Positions 21,822 through 31,400 are shown, numbered from the stretch's first letter. The stretch: 64,000 bases of DNA from Kutzneria sp. CA-103260 (GCF_018263855.1 NZ_CP073318.1:3658001-3722000), one strand, 5' to 3'. Numbers and translations are program-made. The notes: generated by a model from the letters alone, not told the origin.

Positions 21822-22718
21822 CTACCTCAAGCCGGTGAGAAAGTCGGTCATGACCTCGGCGAAGCGCTCCGGCTCCTCCAGGTGCGGCGTGTGGCTCGAC
21901 TCCTCGAAGACGGTCCACCGCACGTCCGGGACGAGGTCCTGGTAGGGCTGCACGGTGGCCGGCGTGGCCTCGTCGTGCCGGCCGGAGATCACCAGCGTGG
22001 GAACCTCGATGTCCGGCAGGCAGTCCACGACGCCCCAGTCGCGCAGGCTGCCGATCACGTGGAACTCGCTGGGCCCGTTCATGGCGTAGTACACCGTGGG
22101 GTTGTTGTATATCTCCATGAACGTGGCCATGAAGTCCCGGGGCCACGGGTTCAGCCGGCACACGTGCCGGTTGTAGAACACCATCATGGCCTCGAAGTAC
22201 TCCTCGGAATCCGTGGTGCCGGCGGCCTCGTGGCGCAGCAGCGTGTCGTTGACGCCGGCCGGCAGCCGCTCACGCAGCACCTTCATCTCCTGGAGCCACA
22301 ACGGGTACGAGGCCGGCGCGTTGGCGATCACCAGCCCGCGCAGGCCGGCGGGCCGGCTCGCGGCGTGCTTGGCCGCGAGCAGCCCGCCCCAGGACTGGCC
22401 GAACAGCACGTACTCACGGATGTTCAGCCGGCTCAACAGGTTGGCCAGCTCGTCCAGGAACAGCTGCACGGTCCAGAAGTCCGGGCCCCGGTCCCGCAGG
22501 TGGGTCGAACCGCCGTTGCCGAGCTGGTCGTAGTGCACGACCGGCCAGCCCAGCTCAGCGAACCGGGTCAAGTCGAGCAGGTAGTCGTGCGTGCTGCCCG
22601 GGCCGCCGTGCACCGCGACCAGGGCCGGCGCCCCGCCGTCGAGCTCCCCGGTGACGCGGTACCAGGTCCGGTGCGGCCCGAACGGCACGGTTCCCTTGGC
22701 ACTGGGTGAAACAGTCAT
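21822..22718 (-). CDS. proline iminopeptidase-like amidohydrolase removing the starter cap (VinJ/FlvJ type)
   Basis: About 298 residues, alpha/beta hydrolase of the proline iminopeptidase family (S33). The oxyanion strand HGGPGSTHDY, the nucleophile elbow FGQSWGG (Ser109), the acid in SGRHDEATPA and the His of SSHTPHLEEP are all present. The ATG at 22718 is chosen by similarity to family N-termini; a GTG at 22730 is in frame. In vicenistatin the homologue cuts the alanyl cap from the amino group after or during chain elongation, freeing the amine so the TE can form the lactam. Three TAGGGG repeats stand 39-66 bp upstream, so this gene and the acyltransferase form their own unit. Confidence 0.88.
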   Translation of the reverse strand: MTVSPSAKGTVPFGPHRTWYRVTGELDGGAPALVAVHGGPGSTHDYLLDLTRFAELGWPVVHYDQLGNGGSTHLRDRGPDFWTVQLFLDELANLLSRLNIREYVLFGQSWGGLLAAKHAASRPAGLRGLVIANAPASYPLWLQEMKVLRERLPAGVNDTLLRHEAAGTTDSEEYFEAMMVFYNRHVCRLNPWPRDFMATFMEIYNNPTVYYAMNGPSEFHVIGSLRDWGVVDCLPDIEVPTLVISGRHDEATPATVQPYQDLVPDVRWTVFEESSHTPHLEEPERFAEVMTDFLTGLR

Positions 22719-22756
22719 TTCGGCAACCACTCTCCCGACGCTAGGGGAATCCCGGC

Positions 22757-22784
22757 CCCCTACCGTTCCCCTGACCTGCCCCTA
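22757..22784 (-). promoter_or_regulatory. TAGGGG direct repeats (three units, 11-bp period) before the amidohydrolase gene
   Basis: On the plus strand CCCCTA at 22757, CCCCTG at 22768 and CCCCTA at 22779 are spaced by exactly 11 bp. Read with transcription they are TAGGGG, CAGGGG, TAGGGG. A TAGCGT hexamer follows 13 bases further on and could be the -10 box. This is the cleanest copy of the motif in the window. Confidence 0.65.
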
Positions 22785-23906
22785 CCAGCCCTCGCGAATC
22801 GTGGCGACGATGTGCTCCCGCTGTTCGTCGGTGACCCACCAGCCGACCGGGACGCACACGATGCCGCGGGCGACCTGCTCCAGACCGGGCAGCAGCGCGG
22901 CGTAGTCGCGGACCGCGGTGTGCAGGTCGTTGCGCTCGTGCACGTTGCTGACCATGACGCCGGCGTCGTCCATCCGCTTCATGAACGCCTCGCGGTCGTC
23001 CACCTTCATCGGATAGATCCAGAACGACGACTCGCGGTCGGCCGACCGCTGGGTCAGCTCGAGTCCCGGCACGCCGGCCAGCTCGCGGTCGTAGAACGCG
23101 GCGTTGGCCTTGTGCCGGGCCACCACATGCTCCGACCACTCCAGGTTGGCCAGGCCGATCGCGGCGTTGATGTCGGTCATGTGGAACTTGAAGCCCCACT
23201 CGGTCACGTCCGGCGGGTTGCGCAGCCGGTTCACGGTCCGGTCGACGCCGAACCAGCGCAGCAGCTTCGCCCGCTCGAACAGCTCGTCGTTCGGCAGCAC
23301 GACCAGCCCACCGTCGCCGGCGGTCAGGTGCTTGATGGCCTGGAAGCTGAACACGGTCACGTTGCCGTGCGTGCCGAGCGGCTTGCCCTGGTAGGTGGAG
23401 CCCCAGCCGTGTGCGGCGTCCTCGATGACCGTCGGCCGGAAGCCGAAGCGGGCCTCGGCCTCGTCCAGGATCTTGTCCAGGCGGCCCAGGTCGACCGGGT
23501 AGCCGGCGAAGTGCACGACCATGATCGCCCGGGTCTTCGGCGAGATCTTGCGGGCCAGGTCGTCCAGGTCGACGTTGAGCGTCGCCGGGTCGATGTCGAC
23601 CCAGCGGATGCGCAGCCCGTTGGCCAGGATCGTCCAGTTGGTGGCCTCCATGGTCAACGGCGTGGTCAGCACCTCGCCGTCCGGGTCGTCGCCGCGCGTG
23701 AGGCCGCCGGTGACCAGGTGCAGCGCGAGGTGCAGGCCGGCGGTGGCGCTGTTGACGGTGGCGACGCGGGGATTGCCGATCTTCTCGGCCAGCCGGCGCT
23801 CGAACTCGACGACCTTGGCGCCCTGGCCGATCTGACCGCTGCCGATCACCGCGGCCACCGCGGCCGGCGCCTGCTCGGCCATCGGCACCTGGAACAAGGG
23901 GATCAC
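22782..23906 (-). CDS. sugar aminotransferase, DegT/DnrJ/EryC1 family
   Basis: 374 residues of the PLP aminotransferase family that aminates nucleotide-linked keto-deoxysugars. The PLP lysine is Lys192 in FSFQAIKHLTAGDGG and the aspartate contacting the pyridine N is in VIEDAAHG. It starts with GTG and has GAGGAG seven bases upstream, ten bases after the epimerase stop, so the two sugar genes are one operon. With the thymidylyltransferase and glycosyltransferase nearby it should make the amino-deoxysugar of the final glycoside; fluvirucins carry a 3-amino-3,6-dideoxyhexose. Whether this enzyme works at C3 or C4 cannot be settled from the motifs. Confidence 0.88.
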   Translation of the reverse strand: MIPLFQVPMAEQAPAAVAAVIGSGQIGQGAKVVEFERRLAEKIGNPRVATVNSATAGLHLALHLVTGGLTRGDDPDGEVLTTPLTMEATNWTILANGLRIRWVDIDPATLNVDLDDLARKISPKTRAIMVVHFAGYPVDLGRLDKILDEAEARFGFRPTVIEDAAHGWGSTYQGKPLGTHGNVTVFSFQAIKHLTAGDGGLVVLPNDELFERAKLLRWFGVDRTVNRLRNPPDVTEWGFKFHMTDINAAIGLANLEWSEHVVARHKANAAFYDRELAGVPGLELTQRSADRESSFWIYPMKVDDREAFMKRMDDAGVMVSNVHERNDLHTAVRDYAALLPGLEQVARGIVCVPVGWWVTDEQREHIVATIREGW

Positions 23907-23916
23907 GACAGTCTCC

Positions 23917-24528
23917 TCAGTTGACGGCGGTCAGGTTGGCCAGCTCGGCGTAGCGCGCCTCGCACTGGGTCCAGGTGGGCAGCAGCCCCAGCCGCTCGGC
24001 CTGGCGCAGGCTCGGCGCGGCCATGTCCTTCTCGGACTGCACCGGTGGCACGTCGGTCGGCCACGGCAGGGCGAGGTCGGGGTCGAGCGGGTTGATCTGG
24101 TACGCGGTGCCCGGCGACCAGGTGCTGGAGCACAGGTAGACCACGGTGGCCGACTCGCTGCGCGGCGCGAAGCCGTGCACCAGCCCCTCGGCCAGGTACA
24201 GCGCGTGCCGGTTGTCCTGGTTCAGCTCGACGGCGACGTGCTGGCGGTAGGTGGGCGAGCCGAGCCTGGTGTCCACCACGATGTCGACCATCGCGCCGGC
24301 CGGGCAGGTCATGTAGCGGGCCTGGCCGGGCAGCGCGATGCCGTGCAGGCCGCGGATGGTGCCCCGCACCGAGGCCGAGCAGTTGACCTGGGCCACACCC
24401 AGCGGGTGGCCGACGGCCTGCTCGAACGCGGGCTGGCTGAACATCTCCAGAAACTCGCCCCGGCTGTCCGGGAAGACTTTCGGTTTGACCAGGAACACGC
24501 CCTGGATCCCGAGCGGCTCGATTTCCAT
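23917..24528 (-). CDS. dTDP-4-keto-6-deoxyhexose 3- or 5-epimerase (RmlC-like)
   Basis: 203 residues, cupin-fold RmlC superfamily. RGLHGI holds the catalytic His, VVDTRLGSP the aspartate region, and LVHGFAP and VVYLCSSTW the later sheet. VVYLCS is typical of the secondary-metabolite C5-epimerase branch (EvaD, TylK type) rather than primary RmlC, and the usual YYSPE tyrosine region reads TWSPGTAY. The ATG at 24528 has AAGGA about ten bases upstream; a longer frame of ten residues exists. Together with the aminotransferase it points to an L-configured amino-deoxysugar. TAGGGG repeats lie about 100 bp upstream. Confidence 0.85.
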   Translation of the reverse strand: MEIEPLGIQGVFLVKPKVFPDSRGEFLEMFSQPAFEQAVGHPLGVAQVNCSASVRGTIRGLHGIALPGQARYMTCPAGAMVDIVVDTRLGSPTYRQHVAVELNQDNRHALYLAEGLVHGFAPRSESATVVYLCSSTWSPGTAYQINPLDPDLALPWPTDVPPVQSEKDMAAPSLRQAERLGLLPTWTQCEARYAELANLTAVN

Positions 24529-24623
24529 GCTATGGCATCCTTCGCATCCCAAGCTCATCGATCGTCGACGGCGATTCGCCCTACCGTCGAGTATTCTCGG
24601 GACGACGACGGGCGCTCGACAAT

Positions 24624-24662
24624 CCCCTAACGAACCGAACCAACACCCCTATCTCCCCCCTG
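24624..24662 (-). promoter_or_regulatory. TAGGGG direct repeats in the divergent sugar-gene spacer
   Basis: Plus-strand CCCCTA at 24624, CCCCTA at 24646 and CCCCTG at 24657 fall on one 11-bp grid (intervals 22 and 11), so the missing unit at 24635 has decayed. In minus orientation they are TAGGGG-type repeats pointing to the epimerase-aminotransferase operon. They also lie just upstream of the candidate promoter of the thymidylyltransferase gene, so one site may serve both directions. Confidence 0.6.
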
Positions 24663-24674
24663 TTCACCGTCTTC

Positions 24675-24702
24675 TTGAAGGTCGCATTCAACGGCCTATA
24701 CC
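24675..24702 (+). promoter_or_regulatory. candidate promoter of the thymidylyltransferase gene
   Basis: TTGAAG (24675-24680) and TATACC (24697-24702) are separated by 16 bases and stand 34 bp before the start codon. The repeat array ends about a dozen bases upstream of the -35 hexamer. Confidence 0.45.
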
Positions 24703-24735
24703 ATCGACTCATTCGCGATACCGAGGGGTTCTGCC

Positions 24736-25608
24736 ATGAAGGGAATCATTCTCGCCGGCGGCTCGGGAACCCGCCTGCATCCGATGACACTCGCCATCTC
24801 CAAACAGTTGCTCCCGGTCGGCGACAAGCCGATGGTCTACTATCCGCTGTCGGTGTTGATGCTCGCCGGAATACGCGAGGTGCTGGTCATATCGACACCG
24901 GTCGACCTGCCGCACTTCCGCCGGCTGCTCGGCGACGGCGCGAGCCTCGGCCTGACCATCGACTACGCGGCCCAGCCCGCGCCGGAAGGCCTGGCCCAGG
25001 CGTTCCTGATCGGCGCGGGGCACGTCGGCTACGACTCGGCCGCGCTGGTGCTCGGGGACAACATCTTCCACGGGCCGGCGTTCTCCGACCTGCTCGCGGA
25101 GCACGCGAAGAACGTGGACGGCTGCGTGCTGTTCGGTTACCCGGTGACCGATCCGCAGCGGTACGGCGTCGGCGAGACCGACGCGGACGGCCGGCTGGTC
25201 AGCATCGAGGAGAAGCCGGCGCAACCGCGGTCCAACCGGGCGATAACCGGCCTCTATTTCTACGACAACGACGTGCTCGAACTTGCCAGGGAGCTCACGC
25301 CCTCGGCGCGCGGCGAACTGGAGATCACCGACCTCAACCGGAAGTACATGGCCCAGGGCCGGGCCCGGTTGGTCGACCTCGGCCGCGGTTTCGCCTGGCT
25401 GGACACCGGCACACCGGAATCGCTGCTCCAGGCCGCCGAGTACGTGCAGACGCTCCAGAACCGACAGGGCGTGCAGATCGCCTGCGTTGAGGAGGTGGCG
25501 CTGCGAATGGGGTACATCGACGCCGACAGCTGTTATCGACTCGGCGCGGCGATGGGCAATTCCGACTACGGCAGGTACGTGATGGCCATCGCCCGCGAAC
25601 TGGGCTGA
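24736..25608 (+). CDS. rmlA: glucose-1-phosphate thymidylyltransferase
   Basis: 290 residues, the normal length for RmlA. The nucleotide-binding loop LAGGSGTRLHP, KQLLPVGDKPMVYYPLS, and the conserved LGDNIF and WLDTGTPESLLQA segments are all present. The enzyme makes dTDP-glucose from glucose-1-phosphate and dTTP, the first step toward dTDP-deoxysugars. GAGGGG lies eight bases before the ATG. It is transcribed away from the other sugar genes and is followed at once by a strong hairpin. The 4,6-dehydratase (RmlB) that normally follows is not in the window and may come from elsewhere on the chromosome. Confidence 0.96.
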   Translation: MKGIILAGGSGTRLHPMTLAISKQLLPVGDKPMVYYPLSVLMLAGIREVLVISTPVDLPHFRRLLGDGASLGLTIDYAAQPAPEGLAQAFLIGAGHVGYDSAALVLGDNIFHGPAFSDLLAEHAKNVDGCVLFGYPVTDPQRYGVGETDADGRLVSIEEKPAQPRSNRAITGLYFYDNDVLELARELTPSARGELEITDLNRKYMAQGRARLVDLGRGFAWLDTGTPESLLQAAEYVQTLQNRQGVQIACVEEVALRMGYIDADSCYRLGAAMGNSDYGRYVMAIARELG

Positions 25609-25613
25609 TGGAG

Positions 25614-25650
25614 CCGGTCCCGTCGCCGGCCCAGCCGGCGACGGGACCGG
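25614..25650. terminator. strong bidirectional terminator
   Basis: A perfect 17-bp stem (25614-25630 with 25634-25650) closed by a three-base CCA loop fills the gap between the convergent thymidylyltransferase and dehydrogenase genes. It should stop both the plus-strand gene and the long minus-strand PKS-B/C/D transcript. Confidence 0.8.
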
Positions 25651-25653
25651 TCG

Positions 25654-27402
25654 TCACCCCGACTCGTGGATGTGGAAGCCGCGCCCGGTCTTGCGACCCA
25701 GGTAGCCGGCGTCGACGAGGCGGACGAGGGACTTCGCGGGGGCCAGTGCCGGACCGCCGAACGCCTGGTCCAGGCTGCGCTGGATCTGCAGCGACACGTC
25801 CAGGCCAACCAGGTCGAGCAGCGTCAGCGGGCCCAGCGGGAATCCGTGCCCGCCAGTCATCACGGCGTCGATGTCGGCGGCGCTGACCCAGCGGTCGTCC
25901 AGCATCGCCGCCGCCCGGTTGAGGTACGGGAACAGCAGCGCGTTCACGATGAATCCGGCCCGGTCGCCACAGCCGACGGCGGTGCGTCCCAGCGACGCCG
26001 TCACGGCACGCGCCGTGGCCACGGTGGCGTCCGAGGTCAACAGCGTGCGCACAACCTCGACCAGCCGCATCGCCGGCGCGGGGTTGAAGAAGTGCATGCC
26101 GATCACCCGGTGCGGCCGGCTCGTCGCGGTGGCGCATTCGAGCACCGGCAGGCTCGACGTGGTCGTCGCCAACACGGTGTTCGCGTCGCACACGGAGTCC
26201 AGTTCGGCGAACACCCGGCGCTTCACGTCGAGGTCTTCGGCAACGGCCTCGATCACCAGATCGCAGTCGGCCAGGCCGCCGAGCGCGCCCACGCCGGCCA
26301 GCCGGTCCATGATCGCCGACTGTTCCGCCGTGGTCAGCCGGCCGCGGCGGACACCGCGGGTCAGCGATTCGTCGATGACACCGAGCGCTTCCTTGGCCCG
26401 CACGTCATTGCGCGCCGCGACCACGGTCCGGTAGCCGGCACGGGCGCACACCTCGGCGATGCCGGTCGCCATCCGGCCGCTGCCGACGACACCGATGGCG
26501 CGGACCGCCACGTCCTGCGGCTTCGCCACCGGCGCCGCCGTCGCCGCGGCCGGCCCGTAGTCGTAGAAGCCGCGTCCGGTCTTCTGCCCGTGCAGGCCCG
26601 CGACGCGCATCTGGGTCAGGACGCGAGCCGGCGCGAAAGTCCGGTCCCCGCAACGCTCATGCAGCGCGTGCAGCGTGTCGTGGACGACGTCCACCCCGAT
26701 CTGGTCGATCTGTTCCAGCGGGCCGGTCGGCAAGCCGCAGCCCAGCCGCATCGCGGTGTCGATGTCGTCCCGGGATGCGTAGCCCTGCTCGTACATCGTG
26801 GCCGCGCCGTTGAGATAGCCCATCAGCAGCGCCCCGCCGACAAACCCGGCGTGGTCGCCGACCTCGACCGCGGTCAACCCCAGCTCCGAGATCAGCTCGA
26901 CCATCGCGGTCGGCACGCCGTGCTCGGTGACCGGCGTCGACACCAGCTCGGCGGCGCCGTCCTCCAGCGACGTGGCCGCCGGGAACAGGTGCAGCCCGAC
27001 CGTCCTGGGCATCCGACCGGATCGGGACGCGATCTCGGTGATCGACAGGCCGGTCGTCGTCGTGACGAAAACCGTGTCGTCGGGGCAGACCTCGTCGGCC
27101 CGTGCGAACACGTCGAGCTTGACCGGCAACTGCTCCGGCACCGCCTCCACGACCAGCTCCGCATCCGACGCCGCCTCGACGTCGACGGCGTACTGGATGC
27201 GACCTGACACCTCGGCGGCCCGGTCGGCGGGCACGGTCTCCTCGATCCGGCGGCGAACCCGCTCGCGGGCGGCGGCCAGCGCCGTCCCGTCCGCCTCGAT
27301 CCCGACGACGTGCCGGCCGGCGGCGGCCAGCCACACGGCGAGCGCCGAACCGGTCGCGCCCAGCCCGATCATCGCCACCTTCGCAAAGGGCCGTGCCATC
27401 AT
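25654..27402 (-). CDS. tandem-domain 3-hydroxyacyl-CoA dehydrogenase (3-hydroxybutyryl-CoA dehydrogenase type)
   Basis: 582 residues made of two consecutive copies of the 3-hydroxyacyl-CoA dehydrogenase unit, each with a Rossmann NAD domain and a C-terminal helical domain. Copy 1 (about 1-285) has GLGATG and ends in GQKTGRGFYDY. Copy 2 (about 297-582) has GSGRMATG, the family signature HFFNPAPAMRLVEVV and GRKTGRGFHIH. The signature is degenerate in copy 1 (HLFPAATSLEDG), so copy 2 is probably the main active unit. The start overlaps the KAS III stop by four bases (ATGA). It should reduce acetoacetyl-CoA to 3-hydroxybutyryl-CoA on the way to crotonyl-CoA, feeding the CCR encoded further right. 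A crotonase is not seen and would come from the host. Confidence 0.88.
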   Translation of the reverse strand: MMARPFAKVAMIGLGATGSALAVWLAAAGRHVVGIEADGTALAAARERVRRRIEETVPADRAAEVSGRIQYAVDVEAASDAELVVEAVPEQLPVKLDVFARADEVCPDDTVFVTTTTGLSITEIASRSGRMPRTVGLHLFPAATSLEDGAAELVSTPVTEHGVPTAMVELISELGLTAVEVGDHAGFVGGALLMGYLNGAATMYEQGYASRDDIDTAMRLGCGLPTGPLEQIDQIGVDVVHDTLHALHERCGDRTFAPARVLTQMRVAGLHGQKTGRGFYDYGPAAATAAPVAKPQDVAVRAIGVVGSGRMATGIAEVCARAGYRTVVAARNDVRAKEALGVIDESLTRGVRRGRLTTAEQSAIMDRLAGVGALGGLADCDLVIEAVAEDLDVKRRVFAELDSVCDANTVLATTTSSLPVLECATATSRPHRVIGMHFFNPAPAMRLVEVVRTLLTSDATVATARAVTASLGRTAVGCGDRAGFIVNALLFPYLNRAAAMLDDRWVSAADIDAVMTGGHGFPLGPLTLLDLVGLDVSLQIQRSLDQAFGGPALAPAKSLVRLVDAGYLGRKTGRGFHIHESG

Positions 27403-28406
27403 GCGTCTCCGTCCCAGCGCAGCAGCGCCGTGCCGACCGTCATGCCGCTGCCGAACCCGGCCAGCAGCAGCATTTCCCCGTCCCGCAGCACGCCGCCGCG
27501 GCGTGCGTCGTCGAGCGCGAGCGGAATGGATCCGGCGCTGGTGTTGCCGTGATCGGCCACGGTCAGGTGCATCCGGGCCGCCGGCAGCCCGAGTCGCGGC
27601 TGGATGTTCTGCAACATCACGCCGTTGGCCTGGTGCGGCACGAAGTGGTCGACCTCGGCCGGCGCGATGTCATGCCGGGCAAGGACCCGCCGCACCGCGG
27701 CCGGCAGCTCGTCGGCCACGTACTCGCCGACCGCACGGCCCTGCATCCGGAAGAGGTGCCGGCCATCGGCCAGTGTCTCGGTCGACGCGGGCAGCCGGCT
27801 GCCGCCGGCCTCGACGCGGATCAGCTCGTGCCGGTCGCCGTGGCTGCGGATGTCCGCGCCGACGAAACCGCGATCACCCCGCACTGGGCCGAGCACCACG
27901 GCGCCGGCCCCGTCGCCGAACAGCACGGCGGTCCGCTTGTCGGTGCGGTCGATGATCCGCGAGTAGACGTCCGCGCCGATGACGAGCGCGTAGTCCTCGC
28001 CCCACGGGTCGACCAACTCGGCCGCCGCGGCCAGCGCGACCACGAATCCGGTGCACACGGCGTTCACGTCGAACGCCGCGGCGTTGACCGCGCCGATGTT
28101 CTCCTGCACCAGGCAGGCGGTCGGCGGCATGAGGTGGTCGGGCGTGGAGGTGGCGACCAGGATCGTGTGGACCTGCTCGGCCTGGACGCCGGCGTCCGCC
28201 AGCGCCGCGCGGGCCGCGTTGGCCGCCAGGTCCGAGGTGGCCTCGTGCGCGGCCGCGTACCACCGGTGGCGGATCCCGGTCTTGCGCAGGATCCACTCCT
28301 CGCTCGCCCCGGTCCACTCGGTGATCCGGTCGTTGGAGATCTTGTCCGCCGGCAGGTACGACCCGGTGCCGATGATGCCGACTTTCCGGTCGCGGGCAAC
28401 GTCCAT
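27399..28406 (-). CDS. 3-oxoacyl-ACP synthase III (FabH-like), acetoacetyl-unit supply
   Basis: 335 residues, KAS III fold with a complete Cys-His-Asn triad: Cys118 in NAVCTGFVVAL, His in VPHQANGVML and Asn in DHGNTSAGSIPL. The ATG at 28406 has AGGAGAG about ten bases upstream; the longer open frame belongs to the end of the PKS-D gene. It starts 20 bp after the PKS-D stop and overlaps the dehydrogenase gene, so it belongs to the long PKS transcript. A KAS III beside a hydroxybutyryl-CoA dehydrogenase in clusters with a CCR usually makes acetoacetyl-CoA for ethylmalonyl-CoA. The starter here is an amino acid, so a priming role on the PKS is unlikely. Confidence 0.88.
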   Translation of the reverse strand: MDVARDRKVGIIGTGSYLPADKISNDRITEWTGASEEWILRKTGIRHRWYAAAHEATSDLAANAARAALADAGVQAEQVHTILVATSTPDHLMPPTACLVQENIGAVNAAAFDVNAVCTGFVVALAAAAELVDPWGEDYALVIGADVYSRIIDRTDKRTAVLFGDGAGAVVLGPVRGDRGFVGADIRSHGDRHELIRVEAGGSRLPASTETLADGRHLFRMQGRAVGEYVADELPAAVRRVLARHDIAPAEVDHFVPHQANGVMLQNIQPRLGLPAARMHLTVADHGNTSAGSIPLALDDARRGGVLRDGEMLLLAGFGSGMTVGTALLRWDGDA

Positions 28407-28426
28407 CGGAATGCTCTCCTGGAGGG

Positions 28427-31400
28427 TCAGGCCAGCGACGCCAGCCAGCGCTCGAGGACCCGCGCCATCGACGGCGCCCGGTCCTCGAGCATGGTGAAGT
28501 GATCGCCCTCGACCTCGCCGAGGACGTGCTCGGTGTGCCAGGACGCGCGCCACTCGCCGTCCGTGGCCGGGGCGGTCCCCGGGGCCGGCGGCAACGGCGT
28601 GTCCGGGCGCAGGAACAGGATCGGCGCGCGGACGTCCGTGATCGTCGACCGGGTGAACAGCTCGTAGTAGCGGCCCATCGCGGACAGCCGGGTGCTGGTG
28701 AACGGCCCGAACGTCGCCTCACGGTCGAACATGCCCTCGACCATCTGCGCGCCGAGGTCGTCGACGACGGTGTCGCCGGGCAGGAACGTGTCCAGCAGGA
28801 CCAGGCCGGCCGGCGGCACGCCGACGTTCTCCAGGTAGCTGACCGCCGCGTGCGCGAAGTTGCCGCCGGCGCAGTAGCCCAGCAACACGAAAGGCCTGTC
28901 CTCCTGGACGGTCCGTCGCACGCTCTCCGCCCACATGCCGACGGCAGCGTCCACAGTGGACGGTAGCCGGTCCTCCTTGGCGAAGCCGAGCACCGGCAGC
29001 GCGTACAGGTCGCGCACGCCCTGGAAGTTGGCCGCCAGCCGAGCGAACTGGGTCGCGCCGCCCAATGCCATCGGGGTGCTGAAGCAGAACAGCTGGGTGC
29101 TCGCCGGCCCCGAGGCCAGCTTCAGCGGGGCCGGCACCTCGTCGAGTTCGGTGACCGACGTGAACGAGTCGCGCACGCCGGCCGCGGCCCCGAGCAGGGC
29201 GAGCCCCTCGTGGATGCGGCCGTTGCCGGACGCCTCGCGCAGCAGTCCGCTGAGCGTGTCCGACATGTCGGCGGCCGGCCCGCGGTCCGAGCCGGTGTCC
29301 AGCTCCGTGCCGATGTGCGCGGCGAGGGCAGCCGGGTTGCGGTGGTCGAAGACCACGGTCGCCGGCATCCGCAGCCCGGTCGCCTTGTTCAGCGCGTTGC
29401 GCAGCTCCATCGAGGTCAGCGAGTCGAAGCCGATCTCCAGGAAGTTCTGGTCCGCGGCAACGGCGTCCGCGTCGGCGTGGCCGAGCACCTTCGCCGTGTG
29501 CGTGCGGACCAGGTCGCGCAGCAGCTCGTCCCGTTCCGGCACGGTCAGTTCGGCCAACTTGTCGCGCAGGTCCGCGCCGTCGCCGGGACCCGTCGTGGTC
29601 TCCTCGTCGGCAAGGGCCGCCGCGACCTCGGGCAGCTCGCGTACCAGCGGGCGCTGCCGGCTGAGGGTGTAGGCCGGCGCGAACCGCTTCCAGTCGATGG
29701 ACGCGACGACCAGGTGCGCCTCGTCGTGGTCGATCGCCTGGCGCAACGCGGCCGTGGCGATCGCCGGCGGCATGGTGAGCACGCCCAGCCGGGTCAGCAT
29801 CGGCTCGGTTTCGGAGTCGACCATGCCACCGCCGCCCCAGGCGCCCCAGGCGACCGAGGTCGCCGGCCGACCGGCGGCGCGGCGGCGGTCGGCGAACGCG
29901 TCCGCGAAGGCGTTGGCGGCGGCGTAACCGGCCTGGCCCGACTGGCCCCAGACCGCCGAACCCGATGAGAACAGCACGAAGGCGTCCAGCTGGTGGTCGG
30001 CCAGCAGCTCGTCCAGCAGCAGCGCGCCGGCGATCTTCGCCCGGCCCGCCGCGGCGAACTCGTCGACCGTGGTCTCCGGCAGCGTGGCCGTGTCGTGCAC
30101 GACGCCGGCCGCGTGCACGACGGCATTGGGCGGGTGCTCGGCGACCACTGCCGCCAGCGCGTCGCGATCGGTCACGTCGCAGGCGGCGATCGTCACCCTG
30201 GCGCCGAGTTCGGTCAGTTCGGCCGCCAATTCCTCGGCGCCGTCGGCCGCCGTGCCGCGGCGACTGGTCAGCACGAGGTGGTCCGCGCCGGCGCTGGCCA
30301 GCCACCGTGCCACGTGCGAGCCGACACCGCCGGTGCCACCGGTGATCAGGACGGTTCCGTTGGGGCGCCACGGCTTCTCGGCGGTCGCGTCGGCGGTTCG
30401 GGCGCGGGTCATCCGCCGGGCGAACGCGCCGCCGGAGCGGATCGCGATCTGGTCTTCTCCGTCTACTCCGGACAGTGCGGCGCACAGCCGGCCGAGCACC
30501 GTGCGGTCCGGGTCGGACGAGATGTCGATGACGCCGCCCCAGGTCTTGGGGTGGTCGAGGCCGAGCACCGTGCCCATTCCCCACAGCTGCGCCTGGAAGC
30601 AGCTGGCGATCTCCGCCGGGTCGGCCACCGGCACGGCGCCGGAGGTCACGCACCACAGCGGTGCGGCGACCTCGGCGTCGTGCAGTGCCTGCACCAGGGT
30701 GATGGTGTCGGCGATGCCGCGGGAGATGGTGTTGTGCAAGGGATGTGCACGGTCGTCGAGCCCGGTGAGCGCGAGGACGCCGGCGAGTGGTTCCGACGGA
30801 AGCAGTTCCGCCAGCGCCTTGCGGTCCCGGCCGTCGACATCCACGGTCAGCACCTCGGCGCCGTGCTCGGACAACGCCTTGTGCACCGTGCTGGACAGCT
30901 CTTGGGCGGCGTCGCCGGACGGCAGGACCATCAGCCACGTGCCGGTGAGCTCTGTCCTGTCGGACACCGTGATCGGCGTCCAGGTGACCCGGTAGCGCAG
31001 GTCGGCGATCTCGGCCCGTTCCCGGCTGCTCCGCCGCCACTCGGTCAGTGCGGGCAGCACGGCGTCGAACGCGGCGGTGTCGACGTCGAGGCCGGCCGAC
31101 AGCGACCGGAAGTCCTTCCTTTCGACGGCGTCCCAGAACGCGGCGTCGGCCGCCGGGACACCGCCGGTCGACGCGCCCGGGTCGAGCCAGTAGCGCCGGC
31201 GCTGGAACGCATACGTCGGCAGCTCGACCCGTCGGCCGGCGATGCCCCAGTCAACGGCCACGCCGCCCACGTGTAGCCCGGCCGCCGACAACAGCAGCCG
31301 CTTCAGGCCACCGTCGTCGCGCCGCAGCGACCCGACGACAACCCCGGTGGCGCCGACGGAGTCGAGAATGTCGGACACCCCGACGGCCAGCACCGGATGC

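Noticed and set aside
27399..28406. KAS III as the PKS starter-loading enzyme
   Set aside because: The full amino-acid starter cassette and the ACP-first PKS-A leave no need for it; its overlap with the dehydrogenase and the presence of CCR fit extender supply better.
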